Assembly: GCA_015227615.1 (NCBI GenBank)
Contig: JAALGZ010000007.1
Span: forward strand, 248,001-312,000
DNA: 64,000 nucleotides
Origin: Labyrinthula sp. Ha
Lineage: Eukaryota; Sar; Bigyra; Labyrinthulida; Labyrinthulaceae
Direction of reading: 5' to 3'
Shown here: in pieces, positions 35,292 through 46,476 of the stretch
Layout: every line of letters starts with the position of its first letter
Position numbering within the stretch: the stretch's first letter is position 1
Notes under the pieces: generated by a model
The model's database searches: none
Seen by the model: only the letters and a program-made list of their open reading frames with translations
Told to the model about the DNA's origin: nothing
Program-made: the position numbers and the translations under genes

Positions 35292-37826
35292 ATGAATGAG
35301 ATACTCGCGGACCCAACTTGGCGCCCGTTCATTAACGAACCATCCCAGTTTTCCTCAATTCCCTATCTTCTACGTTATTTTTCCTCAGAAGACCCCAGTT
35401 TGCTTAATAATTATCGCTCAAAACTAGAGTTAGTTACAAATGAAATCAGAAGAACGTTTGATTCTCAACAACGAGCTAATAATAACTCAAAGGGTTCAAC
35501 TTTTGACCAAAATGTGCAAAAATTTAAAGAAATAAAAGAAGATTATAAAAATTTAAAATCCAATATGGATTCTTGGCGAAGTGAGGTGCGACGGTGTAAG
35601 GACGTTCTTTCTTCGAGTAAACAAAACTTGACTAATAAAAAAATCCATGCTCAAGAAACTTTGGTTTCTCTTAAAACGAATGAAGAAAATATTAAAAATA
35701 AAATAATATACTTGAAAATGGTAAAAAAGTCTCTTTTACTTATAGACTCGGCTGAGCTTGATGTAGGATCTCAGAAATCTGCAGTGAACATAACAGAAGT
35801 CAAACGAACACTACCTCTCTTGAACGATTCCAAATATAAGAAAATTCTAGAAAACAAAATTATAGTTGTTGAAAGCAATTTATGTGCTTTTCATGCCGAA
35901 CGGTTGATGAATAGCAATCTAGATGAAACTGACAGAAACGAAATTGTAGAGCAGATTAAAGACTTAGAACTTGTGAACAAGGTTTGTGCCAAAATTCAAT
36001 CTAAAGTCAAAGAAAGACTTATAGAACTGCTCGAAACCAAGGAGAGTAGTTCAACGGAAGAAAGTGTTACTAACTCGGAGTTCGACTGTATGAACTTCTT
36101 TTTACCCTTTAGAGAGAAGGTTGAAAAAGCACTGATGCGAAGAATCCGTCTTATTGTCCACGGTATAAATGAACAGTTTCAGTTGTATGAAGAGATTCAA
36201 AAGCTCTTGAAACCCGATACAGCATTTTTGAAACCAATTGATTCAGTCTTCGATACATGTTTGAAGAATTTTGTGGAGAAACAATTTCTGTCTCTGGGTT
36301 CCCTCGATGACGAGAGTGAGGAAGGATGCCTCAGTGGTTTGCCTAAAAACCGCAGTAGAAGAAAATCTTCTATGGCAACAAATAAAAATTTTAATAGATT
36401 CTTCACATTGAGAAACCAGCTAGATGAAGCTCACGAAGCACAAGAGACTGCAGAAAATTTCGGTTTTCAGCTAACAGACCATGAGAAGATTCTTGGATTG
36501 CTTCTGTTTGTAAAGGAATTGAAAATAAACAAATATTTTTCTGAGAAGAAAAATGTCCATTATTTCACTCAAACCTTGAGATACTTGCATTCGGTACTGA
36601 AAGAAGTGGTTTTAGAAAGGATATCTTACAGTCTACTTATTTGTTTGGGGGATTCTTATGCAGATTTTGAATCTCTTTTATTGGGTACTGAGCTTATAGG
36701 TGTCAATCATCCACTTTTCTCGACTATCCTAAGTGAAAGTGTTGGTAAAGTGGAGAACGGGGGTGGTAGAACGTGCCGCATCAACAAAACTTTATTTCTT
36801 TTTTTGAAAAGTGTAACAGCATTGGATTCCCTGCAAGAAATTGGAGATCAAGCTGTGTTAAATAAAATCAGAGATTTGAGGCAAAAGGTAATGGAGATCT
36901 TTGTGAAAGAGTCTGAAAGCACTCTACGGCGTATTTGCGAGAGTAGCAGCATTTTGAAGCATCTTCCAGAACTGTGGAAAGCTGGCACAAGGGGACACTC
37001 TAACCTGGTTAAAGAACGCGAACTTGAACTCTCTAATTACAGATTTTCAAATGTTTCAATCTCAAGTAAACCCACTGACTATGATGTATCTGATGTTGAT
37101 ATTTTGAGGTTGGCTTCGCTGGTCTCTAACTATATGTTTCTTACAAAAATGACAAAGGATAAGGACAATGGCTCATCTTTTAGCGTCGAGTATGAGGTAA
37201 GTTTCAAGAAAGCATTGCAGGCGTTACGCTCTATTTTTCGATTTAAGCTCCAAGTTCAGGCAAAAATTCACCTATCAGTTCTTGTTGATGGAAAGTCTTT
37301 ACCTCCTATGCTACTCAAAAATGAGATTAGGAAGTTTAAAGATGAGTTCGAGACATACGGTCCCTGTGATCTTTTTCTGTCACAACTCCAAGGCCTAGAT
37401 TTATTCTTGTCTGACTTGTTCATCAGGAGTTTGAACGAAATTAAATTCATGTTGAGTTCTACATCAAAACATGACAAGAAAAGTAGGGAAAAGAAGAAAA
37501 ACATAGGTTCCCTGAAAAAGAACGTTGATTATATCACTGAAGAAGATCTGGGATATAGCTCTCAACGAAGTGTAAGAAGCAAGTCTAAGGCACTTCCTGT
37601 TGATTTCCTGCTTTCATATCAGGACCTTGTCCAGCGTGTAAAGGAGGAGTTCGAATATGAAGGCCTTCAGAGCGAAGGCTTTGAAGGTGTTTTTTCATTT
37701 ATAAAGCTATTTCTGCTTGATTATGGAGCTGAGAGGGGAAAACCTGACTTCATCACTGTTGCAAAACACTTGAGCGGGTTACTGTCACCCTTGGATTTAG
37801 AAAGGTTATATACAGCTTGCCTTTGA
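35292..37826 (+). CDS. Exocyst Sec8-like (EXOC4) tethering-complex subunit
   Basis: An 844-aa single-exon protein, almost all alpha-helical and charged, with no membrane segment. Residues about 15-60 resemble the Sec8 N-terminus. They are followed by a long coiled-coil region (FKEIKEDYKNLKSNMDSWRS, then VRRCKDVLSSSK) like the Sec8 block in which helices alternate with conserved R/C/K residues. It ends in a helical-rod region, as in CATCHR tethering proteins. Sec8 helps dock secretory vesicles at the plasma membrane. Length is slightly short for Sec8, and divergence is high, so another CATCHR subunit (COG, GARP) is possible. A basic serine-rich loop lies near 355-368. It converges on eIF3d, 97 nt between stops. 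Confidence 0.6.
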   Translation: MNEILADPTWRPFINEPSQFSSIPYLLRYFSSEDPSLLNNYRSKLELVTNEIRRTFDSQQRANNNSKGSTFDQNVQKFKEIKEDYKNLKSNMDSWRSEVRRCKDVLSSSKQNLTNKKIHAQETLVSLKTNEENIKNKIIYLKMVKKSLLLIDSAELDVGSQKSAVNITEVKRTLPLLNDSKYKKILENKIIVVESNLCAFHAERLMNSNLDETDRNEIVEQIKDLELVNKVCAKIQSKVKERLIELLETKESSSTEESVTNSEFDCMNFFLPFREKVEKALMRRIRLIVHGINEQFQLYEEIQKLLKPDTAFLKPIDSVFDTCLKNFVEKQFLSLGSLDDESEEGCLSGLPKNRSRRKSSMATNKNFNRFFTLRNQLDEAHEAQETAENFGFQLTDHEKILGLLLFVKELKINKYFSEKKNVHYFTQTLRYLHSVLKEVVLERISYSLLICLGDSYADFESLLLGTELIGVNHPLFSTILSESVGKVENGGGRTCRINKTLFLFLKSVTALDSLQEIGDQAVLNKIRDLRQKVMEIFVKESESTLRRICESSSILKHLPELWKAGTRGHSNLVKERELELSNYRFSNVSISSKPTDYDVSDVDILRLASLVSNYMFLTKMTKDKDNGSSFSVEYEVSFKKALQALRSIFRFKLQVQAKIHLSVLVDGKSLPPMLLKNEIRKFKDEFETYGPCDLFLSQLQGLDLFLSDLFIRSLNEIKFMLSSTSKHDKKSREKKKNIGSLKKNVDYITEEDLGYSSQRSVRSKSKALPVDFLLSYQDLVQRVKEEFEYEGLQSEGFEGVFSFIKLFLLDYGAERGKPDFITVAKHLSGLLSPLDLERLYTACL

Positions 37827-37923
37827 CATTTTTTGTTACTTCGTTTTGTAGTTGCCCTGCTTGGTGTAAGATTCACGAGCGATAACCATCGAAAATAAAG
37901 TTGTATCTTTTTAATTAGAGTTT

Positions 37924-39567
37924 TTAGTCCTCGTCCTCATCACTAGAGTCTTCTTCTTCATCGTCTGTCTCCTTGCTTACCCTGTAGAACCTTAAAATGC
38001 CTTTGTTCGGGTCCTTGAGCAGAATATAATTTCCTGCATCCTGTCCGGCCACAAAGTCTAGCAAACCTTTAAATATTCCCCACATATTTTTTGGAAGAAG
38101 GTTAATCTGTGCTCCAAATTTCAGCGGATCGTAAACCTGTGCTCCCAAGATAACATGATTGTTCGGATCATGTCTAGCTTTTCTGGAAACAAAACCAACC
38201 TTCATAACCTCAGTACCAGCTAGAATACTTCTTACCGCCCATCTACTCAGCTTACAGGAATTGGTTTTCATTTCCGTGGCTAATAACCCTCCGCGCTGCC
38301 CATCAACTCTGGTTCTCCATTCCACTCCCTTTGCAAGTTTTGAGTCCCATTCATTTAGGGCAAACACTGTTGCTTGCTTCTTTTGGTTCTTTACCTTCGA
38401 CATAGCATGTACTTCAGTTCGAACATAAACATCCATAGTGCTCAGCTTGAACTTTCTATATTTATATGCAATATTCATAGCATCTATTGCCTCATCAAGT
38501 TCATCTTCTCCAGTCTTCTTGTACTTTTTTGGTGCATACTTCTTCTTATCCTCTTCTGTAGTGGCCTTTCTCACCAGTACCTGTTGCCGAAATACCTCGT
38601 TAATCATAGTTGCCTCTTTATTAAGTTGCTCTTGTTCATTGTATGGTTCAAGCACTGTTTCTTCCCCATCATTTAAAGCAATAGGGGCCTCATGAACAGT
38701 TAGAGTGGATAAAATTTCATCATCAGGACGTTTATCAACAAAAACCATACCATCAGGCATCTTTGTAATAACGACATCCCAAGGAAAATAGCTTCTCGGC
38801 GCGACCATTAGCATTGATAAGATCTCATCCGTAATGAAGACAGATACCTTAGTATCTTTTTTGGAACGAGTTTCATAAGCTATCTTTCGAAGAACAGGGT
38901 CATCTTTTGTAGTTCTGTTCGGGTTCTCGAACTGTGACAATTGCTCAGTATCTAAAGTTTTTGCAGTCTTGACTTTAATCTTGTCAACCTTTTCGTCATA
39001 TCTGCGCAAAGACCCAACAGTTCTAATCTCTTCGATATCATCCTTTGAAGGAGGTTGAACCTGAAGTTTGGTGAGAGAAACAAGATCAAACTGCTCAACA
39101 AGCTCCCAAGAATTATCAATAGCAACAGATGCGTTTTTCTGACTATAAGCTCTTCGTCGATTTCCTCTATTTCCCATATTTCGTGGACGTCTCCATTGTT
39201 TTCCTCTCTTCGTGTGTGATACAAGGTACTTCAACTGTTTTCCCTTTGGTTGGGGCTTGTGCACATCCTTGTTTCGTCTAGCAGGACCTGTCTGTCTTCC
39301 GCGACTTCTTGCCCAGTTAGGTTTGAAGAATGTTTTCTCCTTTCTTACTTTTGAAGTATCAACAACGTTGAAATCATCGTCATTCATACCAGATGGACTG
39401 CCTCCGTAACCAGATTGCACCTTGCCAACAAAATCTGCAGCTTTTCCTATTCTGTCGCCATAACCGAAGGAAGAAAACGGCATGTCAACATACTTTTCAG
39501 GAAGCGTGGTGGGACCCCAGCCCACATTGTTGAACTGAAAGTTCTCAAATACGTCGTCTAGACTCAT
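37924..39567 (-). CDS. EIF3D: Translation initiation factor eIF3 subunit D
   Basis: A 547-aa single-exon protein with the hallmark eIF3d N-terminus NNVGWGPTTLPEKYVDMPFS (residues 13-32). A basic RNA-binding stretch rich in R, K and G follows (about 85-140), then a central cap-binding-type fold with AMNIAYKYRKFKLS and VYVRTEVHAM, and a C-terminus with ILGAQVYDPLKFGAQINLLP ending in a long acidic tail. eIF3d is a peripheral subunit of eIF3 and can bind the mRNA cap in animals. Everything looks intact and of normal length. Its promoter lies in the following desert, and its 3' end faces the Sec8-like gene. Confidence 0.97.
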   Translation of the reverse strand: MSLDDVFENFQFNNVGWGPTTLPEKYVDMPFSSFGYGDRIGKAADFVGKVQSGYGGSPSGMNDDDFNVVDTSKVRKEKTFFKPNWARSRGRQTGPARRNKDVHKPQPKGKQLKYLVSHTKRGKQWRRPRNMGNRGNRRRAYSQKNASVAIDNSWELVEQFDLVSLTKLQVQPPSKDDIEEIRTVGSLRRYDEKVDKIKVKTAKTLDTEQLSQFENPNRTTKDDPVLRKIAYETRSKKDTKVSVFITDEILSMLMVAPRSYFPWDVVITKMPDGMVFVDKRPDDEILSTLTVHEAPIALNDGEETVLEPYNEQEQLNKEATMINEVFRQQVLVRKATTEEDKKKYAPKKYKKTGEDELDEAIDAMNIAYKYRKFKLSTMDVYVRTEVHAMSKVKNQKKQATVFALNEWDSKLAKGVEWRTRVDGQRGGLLATEMKTNSCKLSRWAVRSILAGTEVMKVGFVSRKARHDPNNHVILGAQVYDPLKFGAQINLLPKNMWGIFKGLLDFVAGQDAGNYILLKDPNKGILRFYRVSKETDDEEEDSSDEDED

Positions 39568-42105
39568 ATAACTTTTTTCCTGTGTTTTTATCTTTACTTC
39601 GTTCTGTGGAAAGTTTAACAGCGAACTTGATTGGTCATTACGACCTTATCTAATTTGATTGGATAAATACAATACCATAATATATGGGCATGTCAATTGG
39701 TTTAGGATTACTCTGCACTAGGGTAGTTAATTACCACCAAAGGTTTGGAGAAGAGATATGTTTCTTTGCTTTTTTGAATATACACTTATGCTCACACAAC
39801 CCTTTGTGACTTTAAAGCATCATTAGACTGCAATGGTTATTTGCTATAAAAGCAGCGACATCATGTAGCTTCAATTTGCGTTTTTACATCGCTTAAAACT
39901 GCGTAATTTTGGTACTTGCTTTAGTTGTCGTTTGTAAGAACTATGGGCTTTGGCTTGGAGAGAGTCGAGGTAATGGTGATACCAGCCCTAAAACTATTTA
40001 GGCACAGGTGCTGTACCCATCAGTATCCCGGAATATTTGACATGATTCCGTAATTGATGTTATTAGATCTTCCAATCACCAATGACAAAGAGCAAAGTTT
40101 TGTCAGGATAGTTATTGATAATAACGATGGTCTTCGGAAGGAGTTGATACCTGTCTAAAATTTAGAATCTTCAAATTATCCAAGAAGAAAAACTACCTGT
40201 TAAAAGAAATAGCGACAGCACATCGTGTTTGTCTTATGGTTCAAATTCACAAGTTAAAAATTAATATATTGTTTTTCCAATATGCCATTCTTATTTAAGT
40301 ATATCTACATACGTGTTAGAGATCTCTTTACTTCACCAAGCATTGATATTAATATTTAGTATCAGTTAGTATAAGGAAAGTGAAACGACACTTTGTTATT
40401 CAAGGTATTGGACATTTCCTGCTTTACAACCATATTAGCTTTGGCCCATGAACTTCCATATATGCTTCATTCAGTTAAGTCCATAAAATATGAGGTTTAG
40501 TAACTCATGTAACTTTAAACATAAATTCTAAGCACACTTTGTGAACTTGAAACTCAAATCATAAAGCTAGGATAGAGTATCTTTTCGGTGTTGGTTCCTA
40601 GTGTTTTCTCAAAAAGAGAGTGGATTTTTACATGGTGTCTCACTGTGCCATCTGTGAAAAAAATTCACGTTGAGTTCATTATTGCGTATAGTTCAATATT
40701 TTTGGCAATTGCAATGAAAGGAGCATTCAGATAGATTGAGCTTGTCATGTGAATCTCATTATATCTTCACAATAACCCATTCAGCATCAATCGTGAAGAG
40801 AAATGGGTTATATAATTTCTTTGTGTCTTAATATAGGAAATAGCTATTTATTATTCAAAAAAAATGTATGCAAGCAGCGTAGCTACGTATGAGAAATCCG
40901 AAACCTGAGATCAACTTACATTTCTTTTCAGGAAACCGAGTGGGCTTATCCTAATAACAAGATCACTGAGGCCCTGCTGAATAGTGCCAGAATTTTAGCA
41001 ACAACAAAATGTTTTTCAGCGCTTACGTAGCACTAGAACCCAAAACTCAATTATCCATATCTTTGAATTTGGAGTTCCAAAGTGCATTTGAAAATTTTGC
41101 ACGAAACCCTTACATAATTAAAATTTTTATATAACACCATAAGGAAAGACAATGTTCCCCATATGCTGGAAACCCTCTCTTACCCGCTGACATACTTCAA
41201 AAATAATAACGAAAAAAGGTCGACGACAATAGTTCTATCCTTTGCTGGGAATAAGTTCTCATTGTAATCAAACCTTCAGAGCAAAAATTATAGAAATCAA
41301 GAGCCATTTGTATTAATCCACTCAAAAGAAGTTCTAGTTCAAAGTATTAATTAAGAAAAATATGTGTTAATCATTCAATCCACCAACTCTTTTGTGCTCA
41401 AACCTTCTGTCAGCACATGATGCTAACTCAAGTTTTGCACCAGATGTGAGCCCTAACACCTACCATCCCAAAGGATTTGTATGAAATAATAGAATAAATA
41501 TGGTCAAACTGGATAGGCTTGGGCACAAGTAGTAGAGCGCGGGGAAAAGAAGGATTAGGTAAATATATATATATATATATCTTCTCGACTAACAAATAGC
41601 GAGCAAAAAACTGACCTCATCTCGTGAAGGGGCTAACCAGGTAAGACTATTATTACCTCAAGAAAATATATCTTAATTAGAACCTAAGATCATACCATTA
41701 ACTATCTCATACACGTTTTACTACAGCACAAGCGATAAACAATAAATACCAGATCACTAAACCCAATATTTACTCCATATTATTCCATTGCAGTCGCTTA
41801 ATTCAGCACTTCAACTATATTACATAGCTATGACAGATTCGTTGGCCCAAATATACCAACACGTTCAAAACGGCTTAAGAGTCCTGTAGAATGGAACCTC
41901 TCTGTTAATAGCTTGAGCATATCCTGACCTATCCTATAGCTTATTCAAGGTAAATACACTCTAGCAATACTTACGAGATTAAGGTTCTTGCTTATATCGA
42001 TATTAACTATACTAAGTCGGCCAAATCATTCCATTGAGAAAATTGAAAACTCACGTTTTGGCCATAGCTTGTGTATTCTAGCTGAAGTGTGGATGCGACA
42101 TATTA

Positions 42106-42357
42106 TTAGTTGAATTTTCTGCCAGCAGACTGATTGGTCAACGATGAAAACCCACCGAATATGTCTTGCTCTAGTTAAAATACACAATCATTCAAAAAGT
42201 AACTATATTGTAAAACCATTGATATCTTCTTACCAACGTCACCTAAAGCGCGCTTCTCTGCGATAAACGCGGATAGTCCCTCTAAATAACTCTTGAACAC
42301 CAAAGAGAATACTCCCACGTTTTTAGTGCTTTGTAAAGAGTCATGCAGATGTTTCAT
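42106..42357 (-). CDS. Putative small two-exon gene in desert
   Basis: From ATG 42357 the frame encodes a well-mixed segment (VFSLVFKSYLEGLSAFIAEK) that is less AT-rich than its surroundings. A perfect donor, GTAAGA, follows at 42233. Splicing to the AG at 42171 (63 nt) continues to EQDIFGGFSSLTNQSAGRK and a stop at 42106, giving 62 aa. Splicing to a nearer AG (31 nt) would give a 44-aa product. The isolated position in a desert lowers confidence; it may be an exon of a broken gene. Confidence 0.33.
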
Positions 42358-42857
42358 GTATTCTTTACTGCAACTATGAGAAGAGTGGTCATAATGTTGA
42401 CAAAATCAACTTTTCTTTAAAAGTTTATTCTTCATTCAAGTTTTCAATATAATGTCTACGTTATTTCTCCTTAGGTTCTTTGTGATTTACTTGTGAAGGT
42501 TTTATTTGTAGCTAGTACTTTTATAAGCCTGATCATGTATCAGCGTATACAGTTGGTTGAAGAAATTTAAGACACTGTATTTATATTCCTCTTAATAATG
42601 ATTCCCTATCATGATATATTAGAAAAAAGATGCCATAGTCTTTATTTAGTATACTGACAATGCTTTTCTAATGCGATACATGAACATCGATAATATTATG
42701 TCTCACTTAACAAAGAAAAATAATATTGGCCAATTCGAACAAACTCCATTTTAAATATAGCTTTTCTGGTGTAAAAATCTGATTAAAAAAACTGAGAATA
42801 AATGGAAACTGATGTCATTACTCAGAATAGCTAAGATTGTTAGTTACTGAAAGATTA

Positions 42858-43322
42858 GGGACGGATTTAGTTTATTGATAATTCATCAATAAGAAATTTG
42901 TCAACATTTTTCTTATTAATTGATTCTGATATTTCCCCAACCATTTTGTTTAATTATTAACAAAAGGCTGCGTCACAAAATCCTGGGCCAAAAAGCAAGA
43001 AAAATATCTTTTTATTTTTTGCTCCGTACACAAAGCTGCAAAAAATTAGCCACATGGCCCAACCACATCCTATTATCGCACTATTTCCATGTCATATGGC
43101 CAATTTTTATATGTTTTCATATGGTGCAGAAAATAAGTAAGAAATTTTCGACAGTTTAAGACGGTTTCTCATACCCCATCTTTATTTTTTGAAAACTAAT
43201 TCATAATAAAAATAAAATCGGAATCATTTGATAAATATCAAAATCTCAATTCTCTTATTGATAATCAGAATTAGAATGTTTTTCAAATAATTTTTGACAG
43301 TATTTTCATTAAATCCGAGGCC
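42858..43322. mobile_element. Palindromic non-autonomous DNA element (MITE), copy B
   Basis: Flanked by TA (42856-42857 and 43323-43324), with ends GGGACGGATTTAG and, inverted, GGCCTCGGATTTAATG. It aligns over its length with the reverse complement of copy A at 21401-21820, including TTATTTTTTGC, CATGGCCCAACCACATCC and GTCATATGGCCAATTTTT. The two halves are themselves inverted repeats. No coding capacity; mobilised presumably by a Tc1/mariner-like transposase elsewhere. Confidence 0.65.
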
Positions 43323-44620
43323 TATTAAGGATGTATGAATTAAACGCTAATTACAGTATTATTTCACGAGTTTAACATTACAAAATTTTTGCTCAGGAAT
43401 TCTTTGTGCAGGAGGCGCACAACACTCCCAGACTGGTAGTTTGCATTATTCAACTCTTAAGGATGTATGTTTTATTCATAGCCAGTACAACAATAGGTTA
43501 TTTAGCACAAAATAGCTTAACACCCAGGGATATGATGTTTCTGAATAGAACTTTGGTACAAATTGGGCCAATGTAAGTGTTTGAAATTGATTATAGTAAT
43601 TTGCCGTAGGCAAAAAAATAAATACTTTTAAGGAACTTACACTTATTGTATTCTAGTTGTTAGCTCAAATTTTCGATCTTACTAGTAGAAGAATCTTGAA
43701 TATTGACTGGAAACTTTGCGACACCACCCAGAAAGTGTTTCTTTTTGGGTTAAGATTATCAAATAACAGTTAAGAACAATGTTAATGTTACTAGAAGTTT
43801 CTGGGGAAGTAAATAGCCTGGTTTAATGATAAAATGGATAATAAGAAGACACGTCTAGTCTTAGCATCGTATAAATGCAATGTTGGTGGATGGCTTATGG
43901 TTTCTATACTCCGGAGTATGGTAACCTACTTTTTCATAGGATAATTGCATTTCCGAAGAAAAAGATTTCCCAAGATAAAAAACGGAAACCAACAAAATCA
44001 GAGATCATGACACAATAGATGAGGCTAAGAGCAAAGAAAAAAGATAATAATTAAATCACATCAGGTAGTTGTCAATTTTTAGATAATTCATAGGGCAACC
44101 TCGCAAAAAGAAGATACAAAACCTTATGAAGCTATGTGATACGCGCTGCTAATACTTTCTGTCTAATTTCATATATTCTGCCACACGAAACAATCAGCGA
44201 GGTGAATTCTCTTAAGATATCAGGACAAGCAGTACTCAACTTGGAACCAGCATCAAAGAAACTACAAGAAGAGAAAATGATGGGCAAGGGGCTAGGCTTA
44301 GCATTTCTCAGGATAAGTTAACCCTAAATCCCATTTGGACTAAAGAATATTTAACTCATAGATGAGGTCTAGGGTATCTTTTCTTCATAATTAAAGTTTT
44401 TCTACCGCAAGCACTATAGTCTATGCCAAAACTGTGGTTGTAAATCTTTAAGTTAGCCTCTATAATTAAAAACTAAGAAGTTTTTCTTTCAAGTTCTTTT
44501 CACTTCAAGTAACTAATGAGTTGGTAACTTTACTTGAATAACGTTCATTCCAACTCTTAACCCATAGTTTATGATCAATGCAAACTAGAAAATATTCATC
44601 CCTAAGAACCCGATCCCTTT

Positions 44621-46471
44621 ATGGTTTTGATTTTGATTACATTTGAACTTGGGTCATGTGGCCTAAGCATATATTTAACCAATCAAATTAAGTTGAGTAC
44701 AATACTCCAGAATAAAAGAACGCATCCCTTTAAAGAGTATATGTCAATTTCTTCCGTGAAGATTTCCAATCCATTTAATCAAAGGGCCACCCGGCCTTCA
44801 ATTTCATTTATTCCGCGAAGAAGCAGAAAGTTCTTGGAATTCTTCAAGAAGATGAACGTAGTGAACAAGTCAGAGCATGGGAAAGAGAAAAGAAATTTCT
44901 GGAGATTAAGCCTGGAAGAACAACCTCCTTTATATATTTTTCAAGACGATGTTTTGTCGCTTCGATTGATTATACTTGATCAACAAAACAAAGTTGTTTT
45001 CAACCCAACTCTTGTTGATCTAGCGGAGAAGACGCTCTCTATAAAAACTACTTTGAAGTCAGCTCTTTTGGGTGGGGGAAAGAAATTGGGACAAGCTGTA
45101 GTGTCTGTTCAGAACTCCAAGTTTACCTTTGAAAATGGGGCCTGCACTTTGAAAACAAGAGTTCAGGAACTCTCTTCCAACCACAATGATCAGCCTTTTA
45201 TTTTATCTTTTGAAGTTAGTTTGCCAGAAGGAGAAAATTATCCTCTCACTTTTCAAACTGGAAACAATAAGGTTATAGTTGGTGGCATCCAATCAGTGAG
45301 TACAACTTCATTTAGAGTTGTTACTCATAGACTGAACTTTCTTAATCCAGAAAACTATCCGAAAGTTTGGTTTAAAGATCAAGGTGGAAGAGATAAAGTT
45401 ATTGAAGCAGCTATCTCGCTGAGTAGTTGTTCAAAGCATAACTCGAAAAATATTGATATGCCTTTGAATATTTATCTTGTTTATACACCAAAAACTCTTG
45501 CATTACAAAAAGAAGCTTTTGTTTGTGATCTTGAACCTGTGAATAAACAGAAGAGAAAAATTTTGAATATTCATGGGACTTCTGAAACAAAAATATCTAA
45601 AGGTGAAAATGTGGCCTTAATTCGATTTAGAATTGAAGATGTTTCAAAAAATCATCAGTCAAACTCGTTTTCTGTTGTTGTCGAACCTTCAAATCCTCTT
45701 CAGAAACTTAATGTTGCCCCTGTTATACTTCCAGGTATTACTGTAAAATCAAAATCAACAAAAAAACAAAAACTTAGCAGCAAGAAAATTTCTAATGGAA
45801 ACTCACTTAATACAAATCAAAAAAAAATCAAAGTTGATCCTTCGCTTTTAACTGCTCCAAGTATCATAAAAACCGAGCCATCTTCAACATCACCTGATGA
45901 ACAGATCACAAACATCTTGAACCATCTAAAGCAATTTGCCTTAAATTTTGTGCACCAAGTTGAAAGTTTAGAGACTCTGTTGATAGGAAAGCAGAAACCA
46001 GATCTCACAGAAGAAGGAACCAAAGATCTTCAATTTAATTTTTCTCAAGTGAGTGAACTAGTTCGTCAAAGGGCTGGGTCTCAAAGTGGGACTTTCTTTG
46101 ATCTTCCAGGGTTTTCAGCCCCATCAAACCCACTTATCCAACAATTATCTACGGATTGGTTAAATAATGCTTTACAACGTGAAGCTTCAAATATCTACAG
46201 AGAGCACAGTATTAAAATATTTAGAGAATTGAGCAATAGAGCTCGCTTAGGTAATTCAACCCAACAGCCAGACGGAACAACTGATTCAGGGATAAATAGT
46301 GACTTTCAGAAAGTTGCTAATCTAGTAGCAAAGGAAGCAAACGACAATGGTACAGTTATTCAAAGGGAACACTCTCTAGTTGAACCGAACTCTGATGAAT
46401 CAAAGCCGAGGAATAGTATCGTTGACAAGTTATATCGGAATTATAAGTCAGAGCATAAAGGAAAGGAGTAG
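44621..46471 (+). CDS. Large hydrophilic protein of unknown family, possibly a nuclear regulator
   Basis: 616 aa from the first ATG. The first 40 residues read like AT-rich leader sequence, so Met41 (44741, MSISSVKISNPF) may be the true start. Residues about 110-270 alternate short beta-like segments (LSLRLIILDQQNKVVFNPTL, VVSVQNSKFTFENGACTLKT), then SVSTTSFRVVTH. The block RFRIEDVSKNHQSNSFSVVV (about 345-364) precedes a basic cluster, SKSTKKQKLSSKK (about 387-399), which looks like a nuclear localisation signal. The beta pattern suggests an immunoglobulin/Rel-like fold, but that is inference only. The C-terminal third is polar and helical. The stop is 5 nt from the convergent coiled-coil gene's stop. 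Confidence 0.85.
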   Translation: MVLILITFELGSCGLSIYLTNQIKLSTILQNKRTHPFKEYMSISSVKISNPFNQRATRPSISFIPRRSRKFLEFFKKMNVVNKSEHGKEKRNFWRLSLEEQPPLYIFQDDVLSLRLIILDQQNKVVFNPTLVDLAEKTLSIKTTLKSALLGGGKKLGQAVVSVQNSKFTFENGACTLKTRVQELSSNHNDQPFILSFEVSLPEGENYPLTFQTGNNKVIVGGIQSVSTTSFRVVTHRLNFLNPENYPKVWFKDQGGRDKVIEAAISLSSCSKHNSKNIDMPLNIYLVYTPKTLALQKEAFVCDLEPVNKQKRKILNIHGTSETKISKGENVALIRFRIEDVSKNHQSNSFSVVVEPSNPLQKLNVAPVILPGITVKSKSTKKQKLSSKKISNGNSLNTNQKKIKVDPSLLTAPSIIKTEPSSTSPDEQITNILNHLKQFALNFVHQVESLETLLIGKQKPDLTEEGTKDLQFNFSQVSELVRQRAGSQSGTFFDLPGFSAPSNPLIQQLSTDWLNNALQREASNIYREHSIKIFRELSNRARLGNSTQQPDGTTDSGINSDFQKVANLVAKEANDNGTVIQREHSLVEPNSDESKPRNSIVDKLYRNYKSEHKGKE

Positions 46472-46476
46472 ATATT

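Larger units (their letters stand above)
39568..44620. other. 5-kb AT-rich desert with MITE copy B and one candidate small gene
   Basis: Beyond the small ORF at 42106-42357 and the MITE at 42858-43322, nothing intact is visible. An AT dinucleotide run lies at about 41565-41580. A coding-like stretch near 44136-44320 has no ATG and no recognisable family. Confidence 0.55.

Noticed and set aside
39941-40040. Mini-gene with a 32-nt GT...AG segment starting MGFGLERVE
   Set aside because: Only 21 codons even when spliced; GTAATG...TTTAG patterns are frequent by chance in AT-rich DNA.
31881-41580. TA/AT microsatellites (31.88 kb and 41.57 kb) as origins or regulatory sites
   Set aside because: Simple sequence expected in AT-rich DNA; nothing else marks them as functional.
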